Shown: positions 8,210 through 18,441, counted from the stretch's first letter. The stretch is 64,000 nt of DNA from Leptolyngbya sp. BL0902 (GCF_016403105.1 NZ_CP046155.1:3935906-3999905); one strand, 5' to 3'. Notes: generated from the letters alone by a model not told the origin. Program-made: numbers and translations.

Positions 8210-9502
8210 ATGACCACCGTGCCCACCCTCCAGTCCCAAGGTCAACCTTCCCCCGATCAGGCCGTTCATGGTCAGCCCGTGCTGCGGGTGAACGGCAAGC
8301 GCCTCAACCAAAGCCTGGACGACCTCGCGGCCATTGGCCAGATGGACAACGGCGGCATTTGTCGGCTGGCCTTTAGCCCGGAGGATGTGCAGGGGCGTGA
8401 ACTGGTGCGCCGCTGGATGATTGAAGCCGGGATGACCGTGCGGCTCGATACGGCGGGTAACATGATCGGACGATTGCCGGGACAACTGGATCTTCCGGCC
8501 CTGGCCACGGGTTCCCACATTGACACGGTGCCCTGCGGTGGCAAGTTTGATGGCTGTTTGGGGGTGTTGGCGGGCATTGAAGTGGCCCGCACCCTACAAG
8601 AGCACAGCCTTCAGTTGGATCACCCCTTTGAGGTGATTGTGTTTGCTGACGAAGAAGATACCATGATCGGCAGTCGCGCCATGGCCGGAACGGCGTCCTT
8701 GGACGTGACCGACTATCGCCGCAAGGATGGCCACCCCATCGACCAGTGCATTCAACAGGTGGGGGGCGACTGGAGCCGCCTTGCCCTGGCCCGCCGCACC
8801 CGGGGCGAGGTCTGCGCCTTTGTGGAACTGCACGTAGAGCAGGGGGGCGTGCTGGAAACCGCCAAGGCCCAAATCGGTGTGGTGCAAGGGGTGGTAGGGA
8901 TGCAGCGCTACCAAATTCAAATTACCGGACGCCCCAACCACGCCGGAACCACCCCCATGGATCTGCGCCAGGATGCCCTCGTGGCCGCTGCTCAGGTGGT
9001 GCTAGCGGTAAATCAACTGGCTACGGAACCACCGGGGCAGCGGGTGGCCACCGTGGGCGCGTTGCAGGTGTCGCCCAACGCCGCCAACATTGTGCCCGGT
9101 AAAGTCGTCGCTAGTCTCGATGTGCGGGATCTCGATCAAGACGTGATCGATAAACTGGTGAACGACCTCAAAATCGAGCTGGTCGCCATTGCCCAGCGCA
9201 CCCACACCCACATCGAAATCCTGCCCCAGCTCAATGTGGCCCCCAGCCCCGCCGCCCCCCACATTCAGTCCACCATTGCGGAAGTCTGCACCACCCTGGG
9301 TCTGAGTTCCATGTCCATGCCCAGCCGCGCCGGACACGACGCCCTCGAAATTGGCCGCTTCACCGACATGGGCATGATTTTTGTGCCCAGCGAAGGCGGC
9401 TTCAGCCACTCCGAAGTGGAATACACCTCCCCCGACCAATGCACCCAGGGGGCCAACGTGCTGCTCGAAACCTTGCTGCGGCTGGATCAGCACTACAGCT
9501 AA
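8210..9502 (+). CDS. M20-family Zn amidohydrolase (hydantoinase/carbamoylase type)
   Basis: The frame opens at 8159, but ATG 8210 (MTTVPTLQ) is preferred because the extra 17 codons run through a hairpin-rich intergenic stretch. The result is a 430-residue enzyme of the allantoate amidohydrolase/N-carbamoyl-amino-acid hydrolase group. Metal-binding and catalytic signatures are GSHIDTVPCGGKFDG (His and bridging Asp), VFADEEDT (catalytic Glu pair), HVEQGGVLE (His and Glu of this subfamily) and a C-terminal His in GGFSHSEVEY. The dimerisation (lid) domain includes ITGRPNHAGTTPMD. The likely reaction is removal of a carbamoyl or ureido group, releasing ammonia and CO2 in nitrogen salvage; the exact substrate is open. 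Confidence 0.88.
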   Translation: MTTVPTLQSQGQPSPDQAVHGQPVLRVNGKRLNQSLDDLAAIGQMDNGGICRLAFSPEDVQGRELVRRWMIEAGMTVRLDTAGNMIGRLPGQLDLPALATGSHIDTVPCGGKFDGCLGVLAGIEVARTLQEHSLQLDHPFEVIVFADEEDTMIGSRAMAGTASLDVTDYRRKDGHPIDQCIQQVGGDWSRLALARRTRGEVCAFVELHVEQGGVLETAKAQIGVVQGVVGMQRYQIQITGRPNHAGTTPMDLRQDALVAAAQVVLAVNQLATEPPGQRVATVGALQVSPNAANIVPGKVVASLDVRDLDQDVIDKLVNDLKIELVAIAQRTHTHIEILPQLNVAPSPAAPHIQSTIAEVCTTLGLSSMSMPSRAGHDALEIGRFTDMGMIFVPSEGGFSHSEVEYTSPDQCTQGANVLLETLLRLDQHYS

Positions 9503-9637
9503 GCCCGGTCAGCCTAGGCCATCCACCGAGAGCCATGGGCTCGGGAGCCATGGGCTAGCGTTGGCCGTGCCGCCCGTCCTGAAGTCAGGGTTGTTCTTCG
9601 TCCTGCGGTCTTCTGCTGTTGGCCAAGGATGGGGGCG

Positions 9638-12001
9638 CTAGCGAGGGGCGAGGTACTGACGGAAAAACTGAATTTGGAGCTGGGCGGCAAGGCGCTGTAA
9701 CTGTGGATCCGCGATGCCGTGACCTTCTCCCTCAAACTGGTAGAGGGTAATGGGGGCTCCGGCAGCTTCGAGGGTGTCGTGGAAATTGCGGGCCACATCG
9801 ATCTGAAGGAAATCCTCGGTGCCGTGGAACATGAGGGTGGGGGTGGTGATGGCCGTGGCCCCGTAGAGGGGGGACGCCGCGAGGTAGGCGGCAGGGTCTT
9901 CCATGGGGGCTTGGCCCACCAAGTAGGACAGCAGAGCCGAATAGCCCAGTTGCCACTCCGTGATGGTGTCGAGCAGGGAGCATTGGGGGTTGGCCGCCGC
10001 AAACAGCCCCGGAAACAGACGCAGGCTTTGGGCCGCAAAGTAGCCCCCATAGGAACACCCGCTAACGCCGACTTGGTTAGCCCTTGCCCAGCCCTGCTGC
10101 ACAATTTGTTGAATGATGTCTCGTCCCTCCGCGAGGTCAATGTAGCCAAAGTTTTGCGCTTCGGCTTGGCGACGGTAGAAGGCTGGCCCAAAGCCCTCCC
10201 GTCCGGTGAGGGGCACCACCAGAACGGCAAGGCCAAAATTGGGTAACAGATTAAGGGGAGCTTCCACCCCCGTGCTAAAGGCATTGGCCATGGAAAACCC
10301 TGGCCCACCCTCCTGCCAAAAAACCATGGGTACCCCCTGGGGCGGGAAGACTTGGCCCGCAGGCTGCACCAAGAAGCCCTCACGGGAGCCGTGGTCGGTA
10401 TTAAATTGCACGGGCTGGTACTGCACCCGATTGGCTTGTTGTAAATCAGTGTTGATCTGGGTGAGGGCCTCGGGCAGGTCTGAGGTATTTGGGCGCAGGC
10501 GGAACAGTTCCGGCGGCTGGGTCACGGAGGAAAAGCCGTAGATGATGGTGTCGCCGTTGGGACTGAGCGCCAGGGCCGTTGGATCCACAGCGCCCGGAGG
10601 TAGGGGGAGTTTACGCAGGGGGGAGGATTCGGCGTTACGGTACGGGGATGGACTCAGGGCCGTCGGGGGTGCCGCCGCTAGGTCGTATACCCACAGGGGC
10701 CGATGGTGGCCCGCCGTCGCCCAAAACAGCAGTTGATCTGGCCCCAAAAACCAGCCGTGGGAATCCTGCGGCCCTTGCAGGGCAGGGTCGTCGATGGTGT
10801 GGAGGAGGGTGCCCTTGAGGTCGTAGACCTGGTGGTAGGCCGAGTCGGGAAAGAGGTAGGAGGGATGGGGTCGGCCCGCAAGGCGCGCGGGGCGGTAGCG
10901 TTTGACCAACAGGCGACGACCGTCGGGGCTCAGCAGGACATCGGCAAAGCCATCCCCCCAGTCCCGAGGATCTGCCGAGGGCTCGGTTAAGGGTTGCCCC
11001 TCCGGCAAGGCCACCGTGTCATCGCCATGGCCCTGATCGGATCGCAACTCCACAGGCTGCGGATTGGGCTGGGACAGATCAAACACCCGTACCCAGTTGT
11101 GTCGGCGGAAGGGATTATCCTCCGGGGGCATCCGCCCCAGGGCATCCTGCACGGCGGTGCTGGCCAAACTGGGGCTCGTTGGGCTGCGGTCGTAGAGTTG
11201 CTGAGCCTCCGTAGCGGCGGCAACCATGGCCATCTGCTGACCATTGGCCGACCAGGTGATAGTCTGAATCGCAAATTCCTGGGGGAGGCGAGCCACTTCC
11301 AAGCGATGTAGGGTATCTAGGGCTACCAGGAAAATCACGTCCTCCTCTGGCCCATAGACGCGAATGGCCAAACGGGAGAAATCCGGCGATACCCCTAGCA
11401 CTTCCCCCAATTCCTCTCCCACGGGCGCAATCTGGAGCCGTGAGACCACTCCGGTGGCTCGGTTCAGGGTGACAATTTCCCATGGGCCAAAGGGGTTTCG
11501 CTGCAAAAAACGGAGGGTGTCGTTGCCCAACCAGCGCACTAACCCCACGGGATTGACGATGTCATACTGGAGATCCGGAGCCTCCGTGAGATCGCCCGTG
11601 GTGAGGTCGAGGAAATGTAGGGTACGGCCATCGGGGGCCGCAGACGCAGCCAAGGCCACCAGCAGGGTGCGACCGTCGGGGCTGAGGGTACTGAGAATTT
11701 CAGGACGCTGTACCCCTTGCAGCAGGGCCAGCAGGTCTTGCTCCTCGTCAGACAGGGTGGAAAAGGATGGATCCGCTGCCGCCTCTAGCCCCACGGTGAC
11801 AATGGCAGCGGTGGCGATCTCTGGGGCCCAGGCTAGCCCCACGGTGCCCAGCAGGGCCGCCCAGCCCCACCGAGCCCAGTGCCCCCCCATTGGGTAGGGA
11901 AATTGCGGTGATCGCGGGAACCACCGGGATGCTTTACCGTGGAAGAAGCGGGAACCGCTGCGGGGTAAAAAAATGGATCTAACTCCCGGAATCAGCCCCA
12001 C
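9638..12001 (-). CDS. S9-family serine peptidase (prolyl oligopeptidase type), exported
   Basis: A 787-residue protein. An N-terminal export segment (hydrophobic around 43-65, ending IATAAI) is followed by a seven-bladed-propeller-like region rich in DGR/SPDG strands (about 90-540). The C-terminal alpha/beta-hydrolase domain (about 540-785) carries nucleophile Ser in GCSYGGYF, acid Asp in FHGTEDFLQ and base His in EGEGHGIAD. A second in-frame start at 11890 (MGGHWARWGW...) lies closer to the hydrophobic core and may be the real one. Peptidases of this type trim short peptides; export to the periplasm is inferred from the N-terminus. It is divergent from the CHAT gene, with about 80 bases between them. 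Confidence 0.88.
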   Translation of the reverse strand: MGLIPGVRSIFLPRSGSRFFHGKASRWFPRSPQFPYPMGGHWARWGWAALLGTVGLAWAPEIATAAIVTVGLEAAADPSFSTLSDEEQDLLALLQGVQRPEILSTLSPDGRTLLVALAASAAPDGRTLHFLDLTTGDLTEAPDLQYDIVNPVGLVRWLGNDTLRFLQRNPFGPWEIVTLNRATGVVSRLQIAPVGEELGEVLGVSPDFSRLAIRVYGPEEDVIFLVALDTLHRLEVARLPQEFAIQTITWSANGQQMAMVAAATEAQQLYDRSPTSPSLASTAVQDALGRMPPEDNPFRRHNWVRVFDLSQPNPQPVELRSDQGHGDDTVALPEGQPLTEPSADPRDWGDGFADVLLSPDGRRLLVKRYRPARLAGRPHPSYLFPDSAYHQVYDLKGTLLHTIDDPALQGPQDSHGWFLGPDQLLFWATAGHHRPLWVYDLAAAPPTALSPSPYRNAESSPLRKLPLPPGAVDPTALALSPNGDTIIYGFSSVTQPPELFRLRPNTSDLPEALTQINTDLQQANRVQYQPVQFNTDHGSREGFLVQPAGQVFPPQGVPMVFWQEGGPGFSMANAFSTGVEAPLNLLPNFGLAVLVVPLTGREGFGPAFYRRQAEAQNFGYIDLAEGRDIIQQIVQQGWARANQVGVSGCSYGGYFAAQSLRLFPGLFAAANPQCSLLDTITEWQLGYSALLSYLVGQAPMEDPAAYLAASPLYGATAITTPTLMFHGTEDFLQIDVARNFHDTLEAAGAPITLYQFEGEGHGIADPQLQRLAAQLQIQFFRQYLAPR

Positions 12002-12082
12002 CAGGGGCGAAAAGCCTATTTATCATACCTGTCCCTTGTGGCCCGTCCTGGGTTTGCAAGCCTTTATTAAGAGTTGGCCTTA

Positions 12083-14692
12083 GTGATTCAAGAGTTCCAC
12101 ATCTCGATCACGCCCATGATGGGGCCAGATACCTATCTGCTGCGCACCGAGGCCGTGGCAGCGGGGGTGCCCCTGGCAGAAGCCCAAGTCACCTGGCCCG
12201 TGGCCGACTGGCTGGATCGGGCTAAGCGGCTCCTGCAAGACCCGCTGCACCAACTCCTCAGCGAGGCCGCCGCTGATCGGCCCCAGGGTTCTGAACCAGA
12301 AGCCGCCATTCGTCTGGGGCAAGACCTCTATCAGCACCTGTTCCAGGGGCGTATGCGGGATAGCTGGCTGGCCGCCCAGGGCGTGGCCCAGCACCTCAAG
12401 CAGCCCCTGCGGTTGCGGTTGGGCTTTAAAGATAATCGTCTGCAAGGCGTCCCCTGGGAACTGCTCTACGGCGAGGATCGGCCCCTGGCCACGGGCATGG
12501 ATATCACCCTCTGCCGCTACTACCAAGGGCCGAATACCGTCGATTTGGCCGCCCTACCGCCCCTGGCCCCCGACTCCGAGCCCCTGCGTGTGCTGATGGT
12601 CGTCTCCGCCCCCAGCGACCAGCACCGCCTTGCCCTCACCCAGGAAATTAAGCCGCTGCTGGCTAACCTACAAGCCGCCCCCAGTCGCCCTAGCTTCCCT
12701 AGCCATCCGGGCGTCCGCCTGCGCCAGCCCCTAGAGATTCAGATCACCCTCCTAGAGCAGCCCGGACGGGCCGAACTGGTGCAAGCCCTAGAACAGGGAA
12801 ACTTCCAGGTGCTCCACTATGCCGGACACAGTGACGCCAGCGCTGACCCTGGCCCCAGCGCTGGGAGGGATGGCGGCGGCGGCGATCTATTTTTGGTGAA
12901 TCGCCACAATGGCCTGACCGAGAACCTCAGCGGCAAAGAACTGGCCGGACTGCTGGTGAATAACGGCATCTGGCTGGCGGTGTTCAACTCCTGCCGAGGG
13001 GCCTATACCCCCGACACCGAAGCCCAGGCCGACTGGCATTTGCCCAACCTGGTGCAGGCCCTGGTGACGCGGGGGGTTCCCGGCGTCATTGCCATGGCCG
13101 ACCGCATCCCCGATGATGTGGCCATCACCTTCACCCAACTGCTCTACCGCAACCTGCGCCAGGGCTATCCGGCGGATGTCTGTCTGAGCCGAGTGCGCCA
13201 GGGGTTGATGACCGCCCACGGTTCTCGCCAGCCCCTCTGGATGCTGCCCATCCTCTACCTGCGGCCTGGGTTTGATGGCTATTTGTGTGCCACCCCAGAG
13301 GCCCAGAGTACCGACTGGCTAGGGCCGTTGTCCCTGACAGACATGGCCCTCGATCCGGGGCTGATTCCCCCAGACTACAGCGCCGATCCCGACATCTCTA
13401 GCTTGGCCCAGGAGGTTTTCGCCAGCTCTGGGGCCTTGTCCTCAGACGCGCCATCCGCCACCGTTCTGCCCGACTGGCTCACCGACTGGGATGCTGCCAC
13501 CGAGCCCGAGGCAGACCCCGTGGCCCACTTGGTTCAGCAACTCACAGCGACCCGTCCCGGCGATGCCGTCGCCGCTGAACCAGCATCGCCATCCCCTGTC
13601 CCAGCAACCTCCGCTGAGCCCCCCGCCGGATCGCCCCAGGGATCATCCATCGACTCAGGTCTAGCCGCCCTCACTCCACCCCAGCCCCCCCTGCCTTCCC
13701 CCGCCGTTGCTCCCCCTGCGGCCCAACCTCCACCTCGCCGGGTGGTGGTAGGGGGTAGTCCTAGCGCCGAGGTGGCTTCGTCCCGTCCGGTGGCCCCAAG
13801 GCGGGGGGCGTTCTATCAGGCGTTATCTACCCTGCCCTTGGCTTGGCGCTGGGGGCTGGCAGGCGGGCTAGCCCTAGGAGCAGCGGCGGTTGTAGGGCTG
13901 TTCCTGCGCCCAACGGCCCCACCAGCCCCACCCCAGCCCGCCCCTGCCCCCGGAGGCTGGACGACCCCCTCCCCGGAGGGGCCACTCTCCAGCAGCGGTA
14001 ATGGGGTGGTAGTGCTGCAAGCCATCCAACACCTGACCACAGGCCGACCTGCCCAAGCCCGCCGCTCCATTGAGCACCTGCTAGATCAGCGCGATTTAGC
14101 CGCTGCCCAATCGGTGCTGGCCGCCGCCGATGCCGACCAGCTCTTGGAGGCCGACTTGGCCTTTGTGCGGGGGCGCTTGCTGTGGCAGCAGGCCATGATT
14201 GGCGACCAGGGGGCCACTCCCTACGATGCCCGTCGGGCGTGGGATCAGGCTATTCAAGATCGGGAGGACTTCCTAGAAGCCTGGGTGGCCCTTGGCTTTG
14301 CCCACTATGTGCTCGCTGACAATGATTTGGCCATTGCCGCCTGGGAGACGGCCCTGCGCCTCGACCAAGCCCAACTGCGGGATCGCAACCCCGATGGCCC
14401 GTCTCAGGTGTCCTCTAGCTTCACCACCAACGCCATGGCGGGGTTGGCCCTGGCCTATGCCCGCCGAGGGGAACAAACCACCGACCCCGCTGAACGCCAA
14501 GCCGCCCTGGCCCAGGCCAACACCTACCTCCTGATGGTGGTCAACCTCGACCCCACCATCCTCGACCCCAGAGTTCTGGGCCTGCGCTGGATTTGGACGC
14601 CCGCCCTGATCGACACCTGGCGCACCACCGTCAGCCGTCTGGCTACCCTAGCCCCCGATCCAGAGGCCCTCCCACCGGAGGCTGCCGACTAG
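12083..14692 (+). CDS. CHAT-domain protein with membrane segment and TPR-like C-terminus
   Basis: The frame allows TTG 12074, but GTG 12083 gives the usual family N-terminus (xIQEFHISITP) and has AAGAG nine bases upstream; from it the protein has 869 residues. The N-terminal part (about 1-400) is a caspase-like CHAT peptidase with His in HYAGHS (His245/His249) and Cys in NSCRGA (Cys304). Then comes a long Pro/Ala/Ser-rich linker (about 410-575), one membrane segment (about 588-608), a second Pro-rich stretch, and a helical repeat region with TPR-like units (about 640-830). Such proteins are expanded in filamentous cyanobacteria; HetF is a functionally studied relative. The proteolytic target is unknown. 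Confidence 0.88.
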   Translation: MIQEFHISITPMMGPDTYLLRTEAVAAGVPLAEAQVTWPVADWLDRAKRLLQDPLHQLLSEAAADRPQGSEPEAAIRLGQDLYQHLFQGRMRDSWLAAQGVAQHLKQPLRLRLGFKDNRLQGVPWELLYGEDRPLATGMDITLCRYYQGPNTVDLAALPPLAPDSEPLRVLMVVSAPSDQHRLALTQEIKPLLANLQAAPSRPSFPSHPGVRLRQPLEIQITLLEQPGRAELVQALEQGNFQVLHYAGHSDASADPGPSAGRDGGGGDLFLVNRHNGLTENLSGKELAGLLVNNGIWLAVFNSCRGAYTPDTEAQADWHLPNLVQALVTRGVPGVIAMADRIPDDVAITFTQLLYRNLRQGYPADVCLSRVRQGLMTAHGSRQPLWMLPILYLRPGFDGYLCATPEAQSTDWLGPLSLTDMALDPGLIPPDYSADPDISSLAQEVFASSGALSSDAPSATVLPDWLTDWDAATEPEADPVAHLVQQLTATRPGDAVAAEPASPSPVPATSAEPPAGSPQGSSIDSGLAALTPPQPPLPSPAVAPPAAQPPPRRVVVGGSPSAEVASSRPVAPRRGAFYQALSTLPLAWRWGLAGGLALGAAAVVGLFLRPTAPPAPPQPAPAPGGWTTPSPEGPLSSSGNGVVVLQAIQHLTTGRPAQARRSIEHLLDQRDLAAAQSVLAAADADQLLEADLAFVRGRLLWQQAMIGDQGATPYDARRAWDQAIQDREDFLEAWVALGFAHYVLADNDLAIAAWETALRLDQAQLRDRNPDGPSQVSSSFTTNAMAGLALAYARRGEQTTDPAERQAALAQANTYLLMVVNLDPTILDPRVLGLRWIWTPALIDTWRTTVSRLATLAPDPEALPPEAAD

Positions 14693-14694
14693 AC

Positions 14695-16161
14695 CTAGGG
14701 CAACGATGGCCCATGGGCGGCGGCATAGCGGTCGATGGCATCAAACAGGGCAACGATGTGGTCTGGCGTGGTGAAGGGATTCAGCAGCACCGCCTTCAGC
14801 CACCGTTGCCCTTGCCACAGCGGCAGCGACAGAAACACTTCGGCCTCCGTCAGCAAAAAGTGTTGCAGTCCGGTATTCCAGGCGTCCCAGGTATCTTCGG
14901 GCTGGTCGGGCGGGCAGCCCCGAAAGCACAGGACGTTCATCTCCGGTTCCGTCGCAAGAGCCAGGTAGGGTCGCTGATGAATATGATCCACCATCAGCGC
15001 CGCCAGGTGGTAGCCGTGGTCTACCAGGGCTGCACAACCCGCCTTGCCCAGGTGCTGCAACGACAGCCACAGCTTCAGCACATCGGGATGACGGGTGCCC
15101 TGCACCGAAATTTCCCCCAGGTTGACCCAGTCGGCATCGGTGTTCATGTAGGGGGCCGGGATGCGGAAATGGCTCTGGAGGAGGCCCATTTCCCGAAACA
15201 GCACCGAGGCACAGGTTTTGGTAACATACAGCCACTTCTGAGGATTAAAGGTGACAGAGTCAGCCACCTCAATTCCCGCCAGCCGATGACGATGCTGGGG
15301 CGAAAAGGCTAGGGCTCCACCATAGGCCGCATCCACATGGAACCAGAGGTCGTGGGCCTGGGCGATCTGGTGAATAGCAGGCAGGGGATCAATATTGCCC
15401 GTCACGGTGGTTCCCGCCGTGGCAACTACTGCAAAGGGCTGCTGGCCCTGGGCCTGAGCCTGGGCAATGGCCTGCTCCAGGGCTGCCACATCCATCCGGC
15501 CCTGGCTACTTGGAATGAGGATCACCCCTTCTAGCCCCAACCCCAGCACCATCGCGGCCTTTTGAATGGAGGTGTGGGCCATATCAGAGGCAAACATCAC
15601 CGGAGCCGCCTGTCCGGCGATGCCCCCGCCCAGACAGCCCAACTTCACATTGCGAGCCACCGTCAACGCCTGCAAATTAGCCAGAGTGCCTCCACTGACC
15701 AAAAGCCCCCCAGATCGTTCTCCCAGCCCAAACATCTGGGCAATTTCCGCCATCAACAACGGCTCTAGCCGCGACAGCAAGGGCGACATTTCCACACTCA
15801 GCATGTTGTTGTTCAGGGCCGCTGTCACCCAATCCCCCAGGATGGAGACCGTGGTAGGCAAGGGATCCATATGGCCCAAATAGCTGGGATGAGCCGGGTT
15901 CATCGCCCCTGCCATCACCTCCTTCAAACCATCCACCAGCTCAGCCAAACTCCCCGACTGGTCAGGAATCGTGCGATAGATACTCCCTTCAGCTAAGGGC
16001 ATTGGCCCCTGCTGTCCAGCCACCGCCAGGTAGTCCGTAATATCTTCGGCCACCCTCTGCATCACCGCCACCATCGCATCCCGGTTTTGGCCTAGGGGAT
16101 GAACAAAGGCATGGACAGGCAAACCAGCAGGAACCATAGCAGACCTAAGGGCAAAGAGCAT
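14695..16161 (-). CDS. PLP-dependent group II decarboxylase
   Basis: A 488-residue fold-type I PLP enzyme of the aromatic-amino-acid/diaminobutyrate/glutamate decarboxylase group. The cofactor-binding signatures are SGGTLANLQAL (phosphate binding), VATAGTTVTGNIDPL, FHVDAAYGGAL (Asp to the pyridine nitrogen, His stacking on the ring earlier in DMAHTSIQKAAMVLG) and the Schiff-base Lys in FNPQKWLYV. Classical members have a His before the Lys (NPHKW); here it is Gln, as is usual in a cyanobacterial subgroup often labelled 'aspartate aminotransferase family'. The substrate amino acid cannot be read from the sequence. Its 3' end lies two bases from the stop of the convergent CHAT gene. Confidence 0.85.
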   Translation of the reverse strand: MLFALRSAMVPAGLPVHAFVHPLGQNRDAMVAVMQRVAEDITDYLAVAGQQGPMPLAEGSIYRTIPDQSGSLAELVDGLKEVMAGAMNPAHPSYLGHMDPLPTTVSILGDWVTAALNNNMLSVEMSPLLSRLEPLLMAEIAQMFGLGERSGGLLVSGGTLANLQALTVARNVKLGCLGGGIAGQAAPVMFASDMAHTSIQKAAMVLGLGLEGVILIPSSQGRMDVAALEQAIAQAQAQGQQPFAVVATAGTTVTGNIDPLPAIHQIAQAHDLWFHVDAAYGGALAFSPQHRHRLAGIEVADSVTFNPQKWLYVTKTCASVLFREMGLLQSHFRIPAPYMNTDADWVNLGEISVQGTRHPDVLKLWLSLQHLGKAGCAALVDHGYHLAALMVDHIHQRPYLALATEPEMNVLCFRGCPPDQPEDTWDAWNTGLQHFLLTEAEVFLSLPLWQGQRWLKAVLLNPFTTPDHIVALFDAIDRYAAAHGPSLP

Positions 16162-16380
16162 CCTCTATTATCGATCACCGCTGGGATCGGGCGGCGTGAA
16201 AATCTGCACTAAGTTACTTTTCAGCAATGAGTTGCCACAGCAGGGAGATCGTAACGAAAGTCCTCTAGAAAGTTAAGCAAAGTTTTACTTTATAGATCTC
16301 TCCAAATGCAGCCGCTAAACTTAAAAAATAGGCTATCTTGTCGGCTTCGATGGTGCTCTACTTGGCAGGATAAAGAGACT

Positions 16381-18417
16381 ATGAAGATTTTATTTTTGGC
16401 CGCAAATCCACGCGGAACAGATCAACTTCAACTTGATCAGGAAGCTAAGAAAATTGAAGATGGCTTAGAGCGCTCTAAATTAAGAGAGCAATTTACCTTA
16501 GTTACCAAATGGGCTGTTGACGCCGAAAGTCTGCGTCGAGCCATGCTGAAAGAGCAGCCTGACATTGTCCACTTTTCTGGCCATGGTGCTGGCGATACAG
16601 GTCTTGTGCTTGTCGGACAAGATGGAAGTCCTAAGCCTGCAACTGCTGAAGCTTTATCTGGGCTTTTTCAGATCTTCCATGATGTTAAATGTGTTCTTCT
16701 GAATGCCTGCTTTGCCGAGATACAAGCAAAGGCTATCGTTGAACATATTGATTATGTTATTGGCATGAAGCGAGCAGTAAAAGATAGTACTGCTATTGCT
16801 TTTGCGACAGGCTTTTATGATGGCCTAGGTTATGGTCTAGATATTGAAGATGCTTTTAAACTGGGACGTAATGCCATCCAATTCGAGGTAGCCAGTTTTC
16901 CAAACCATCGCCAGGTAAGTCAAGACAGCAGGGATATCGAACTTCCCGATGTTGAGCCGTATGAAGCTGTCGATATTAGCGAAGATCTTAATCCCACCCT
17001 ACTGAAAAAAGATAGATTAGCTAAAACCGACTTAGGTTCTGTTGTCGCCTCTGAATCTTTAGCCGAAAAGCTAAGGGCGGCTGAAACCATGAATACGACT
17101 GAAGCGATTGATCAGTATCGTAGTCGAGTCAGGGACTTTTTGGCTGACCAAAAGCTTAATCCTATTGAGGAGTTTCAGCTAGCTACTCTAGCGAAGGTTC
17201 TAGGGATTTCAGACCTGATGGCAAATCAAGTCCTCAAAGAGGAGCAACAGGTTATCGATGCTGCCCGCAAGAACTACCGGGCCGTCTTCCAAGAAACCAT
17301 CAGCAAGGGCTACTATCCCTTTAGCTCTCAGATTAACCAAGAGCTCAAAGAGCTACAATCTCAGCTTGGATTGAGCAACGCTGATGTTGAAGAAATTACC
17401 CTGCCTATCATTCTCAGCTATGAAAAAAATCGCCGCACTTCTGGGCCTCGAACAACTCATCCCACCCCAATTAGCTACTCGCCTGGCCCAGTTCGTCCCT
17501 TTATTTCCAGCCGCAATTTTATCCTTGGGGCCCTGCTTGCGGCCTCTGGCATCGTGTCCACGTTACTGATTATCAACTTGCCCAATCCATCCCCCCTGCC
17601 TGATATGCCGGAGACGCCGCCTTCTCAAGCCCAAGAACCTCACCCAATGGGAGCAACTCCAGAATCGGATGAAGTACCTGCTGTCATCTCGCCAGGAGCT
17701 CAGTCGGTGAATATCCGCGCTGGACGGAGCGCCAATACTGATGTAGTTGCTATTCTTTCCCGTGGTGAGGTCTTCTACACGTTGCCCGAGAACGGCGACT
17801 GGTGGCCTGTGCGGAACACGAGTGGCAGCTTAGGCTACGTCCGCAGTAGCTGGATTAGCCTAGATTCAGTCGATAGTTCTAGCACCCCTCAACCTTCAAG
17901 ATCCACTGCTGTTCAGCCAACGCCAGAGCCTCACCCCATGGGGCTAACTCCAGGCCCTAATGAGGTTCCAGCCGTCATCCAGAATGCTCAGGCTGTGAAC
18001 ATCCGGTCTGGACGCAGTAATGACGCCTCGGTAGTAGGTACGTTGAGCCAAGGAGAGGTTTTTCAAACGATTCCGCAGGGGCAGGTAGGATGGTGGCCCG
18101 TGCGGAAGGCGAACGGCACTTTAGGTTATGTTTACAGCACCCGGATTAGACTGGCTTCTGACAATTCAGCTAACTTTCACCCCCTAGACCCTCGTAATCC
18201 TAGCGCTCCCACGGCTGTGCAGAGAGCGACGATTCAAACCAACGATGGGTTTCTGGTGGTAAGGACGGATAAGACACCTCAATCCCCCGAGGTGGATCGG
18301 ATCGTGACTGGGGAAGTATTTGAGACCATTCCTCAGAGTGATACTTGGTGGCCAGTGCGGACGGCAGATGGCAGCCTAGGGTATAGCAATAGCGCCTATA
18401 TCAGGCTTGCTGAGTAA
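16381..18417 (+). CDS. CHAT protease with two effector-associated helical repeats, membrane anchor and three SH3 domains
   Basis: The frame is open from 16306, but ATG 16381 begins the conserved strand MKILFLAANPRGTDQLQLD and is preceded by AAAGAGA; this gives 678 residues. Domains: CHAT caspase-like peptidase (1-175) with His68 in HFSGHG and Cys110 in LLNACFAE; two related helical units at 244-287 and 298-345, both of the pattern Y-R-x-x-(V/F)-x-x-x-(L/I)-...-LGxSxxxxxx(V/I), like effector-associated domains of bacterial conflict proteins; one membrane span (378-399); then three bacterial SH3 domains (about 435-505, 535-605, 620-678), each with a WWPVR core. The first half is visibly more AT-rich than its neighbours, suggesting transfer. 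A role as a regulated protease in stress or phage defence is inference. Confidence 0.85.
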   Translation: MKILFLAANPRGTDQLQLDQEAKKIEDGLERSKLREQFTLVTKWAVDAESLRRAMLKEQPDIVHFSGHGAGDTGLVLVGQDGSPKPATAEALSGLFQIFHDVKCVLLNACFAEIQAKAIVEHIDYVIGMKRAVKDSTAIAFATGFYDGLGYGLDIEDAFKLGRNAIQFEVASFPNHRQVSQDSRDIELPDVEPYEAVDISEDLNPTLLKKDRLAKTDLGSVVASESLAEKLRAAETMNTTEAIDQYRSRVRDFLADQKLNPIEEFQLATLAKVLGISDLMANQVLKEEQQVIDAARKNYRAVFQETISKGYYPFSSQINQELKELQSQLGLSNADVEEITLPIILSYEKNRRTSGPRTTHPTPISYSPGPVRPFISSRNFILGALLAASGIVSTLLIINLPNPSPLPDMPETPPSQAQEPHPMGATPESDEVPAVISPGAQSVNIRAGRSANTDVVAILSRGEVFYTLPENGDWWPVRNTSGSLGYVRSSWISLDSVDSSSTPQPSRSTAVQPTPEPHPMGLTPGPNEVPAVIQNAQAVNIRSGRSNDASVVGTLSQGEVFQTIPQGQVGWWPVRKANGTLGYVYSTRIRLASDNSANFHPLDPRNPSAPTAVQRATIQTNDGFLVVRTDKTPQSPEVDRIVTGEVFETIPQSDTWWPVRTADGSLGYSNSAYIRLAE

Positions 18418-18441
18418 GTTTTTAGGGTTGATGGTTGACTC

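Noticed and set aside
14593-15312. A 239-codon plus-strand frame over the decarboxylase 3' part
   Set aside because: Antisense to the PLP enzyme, with no domain; rejected as a shadow.
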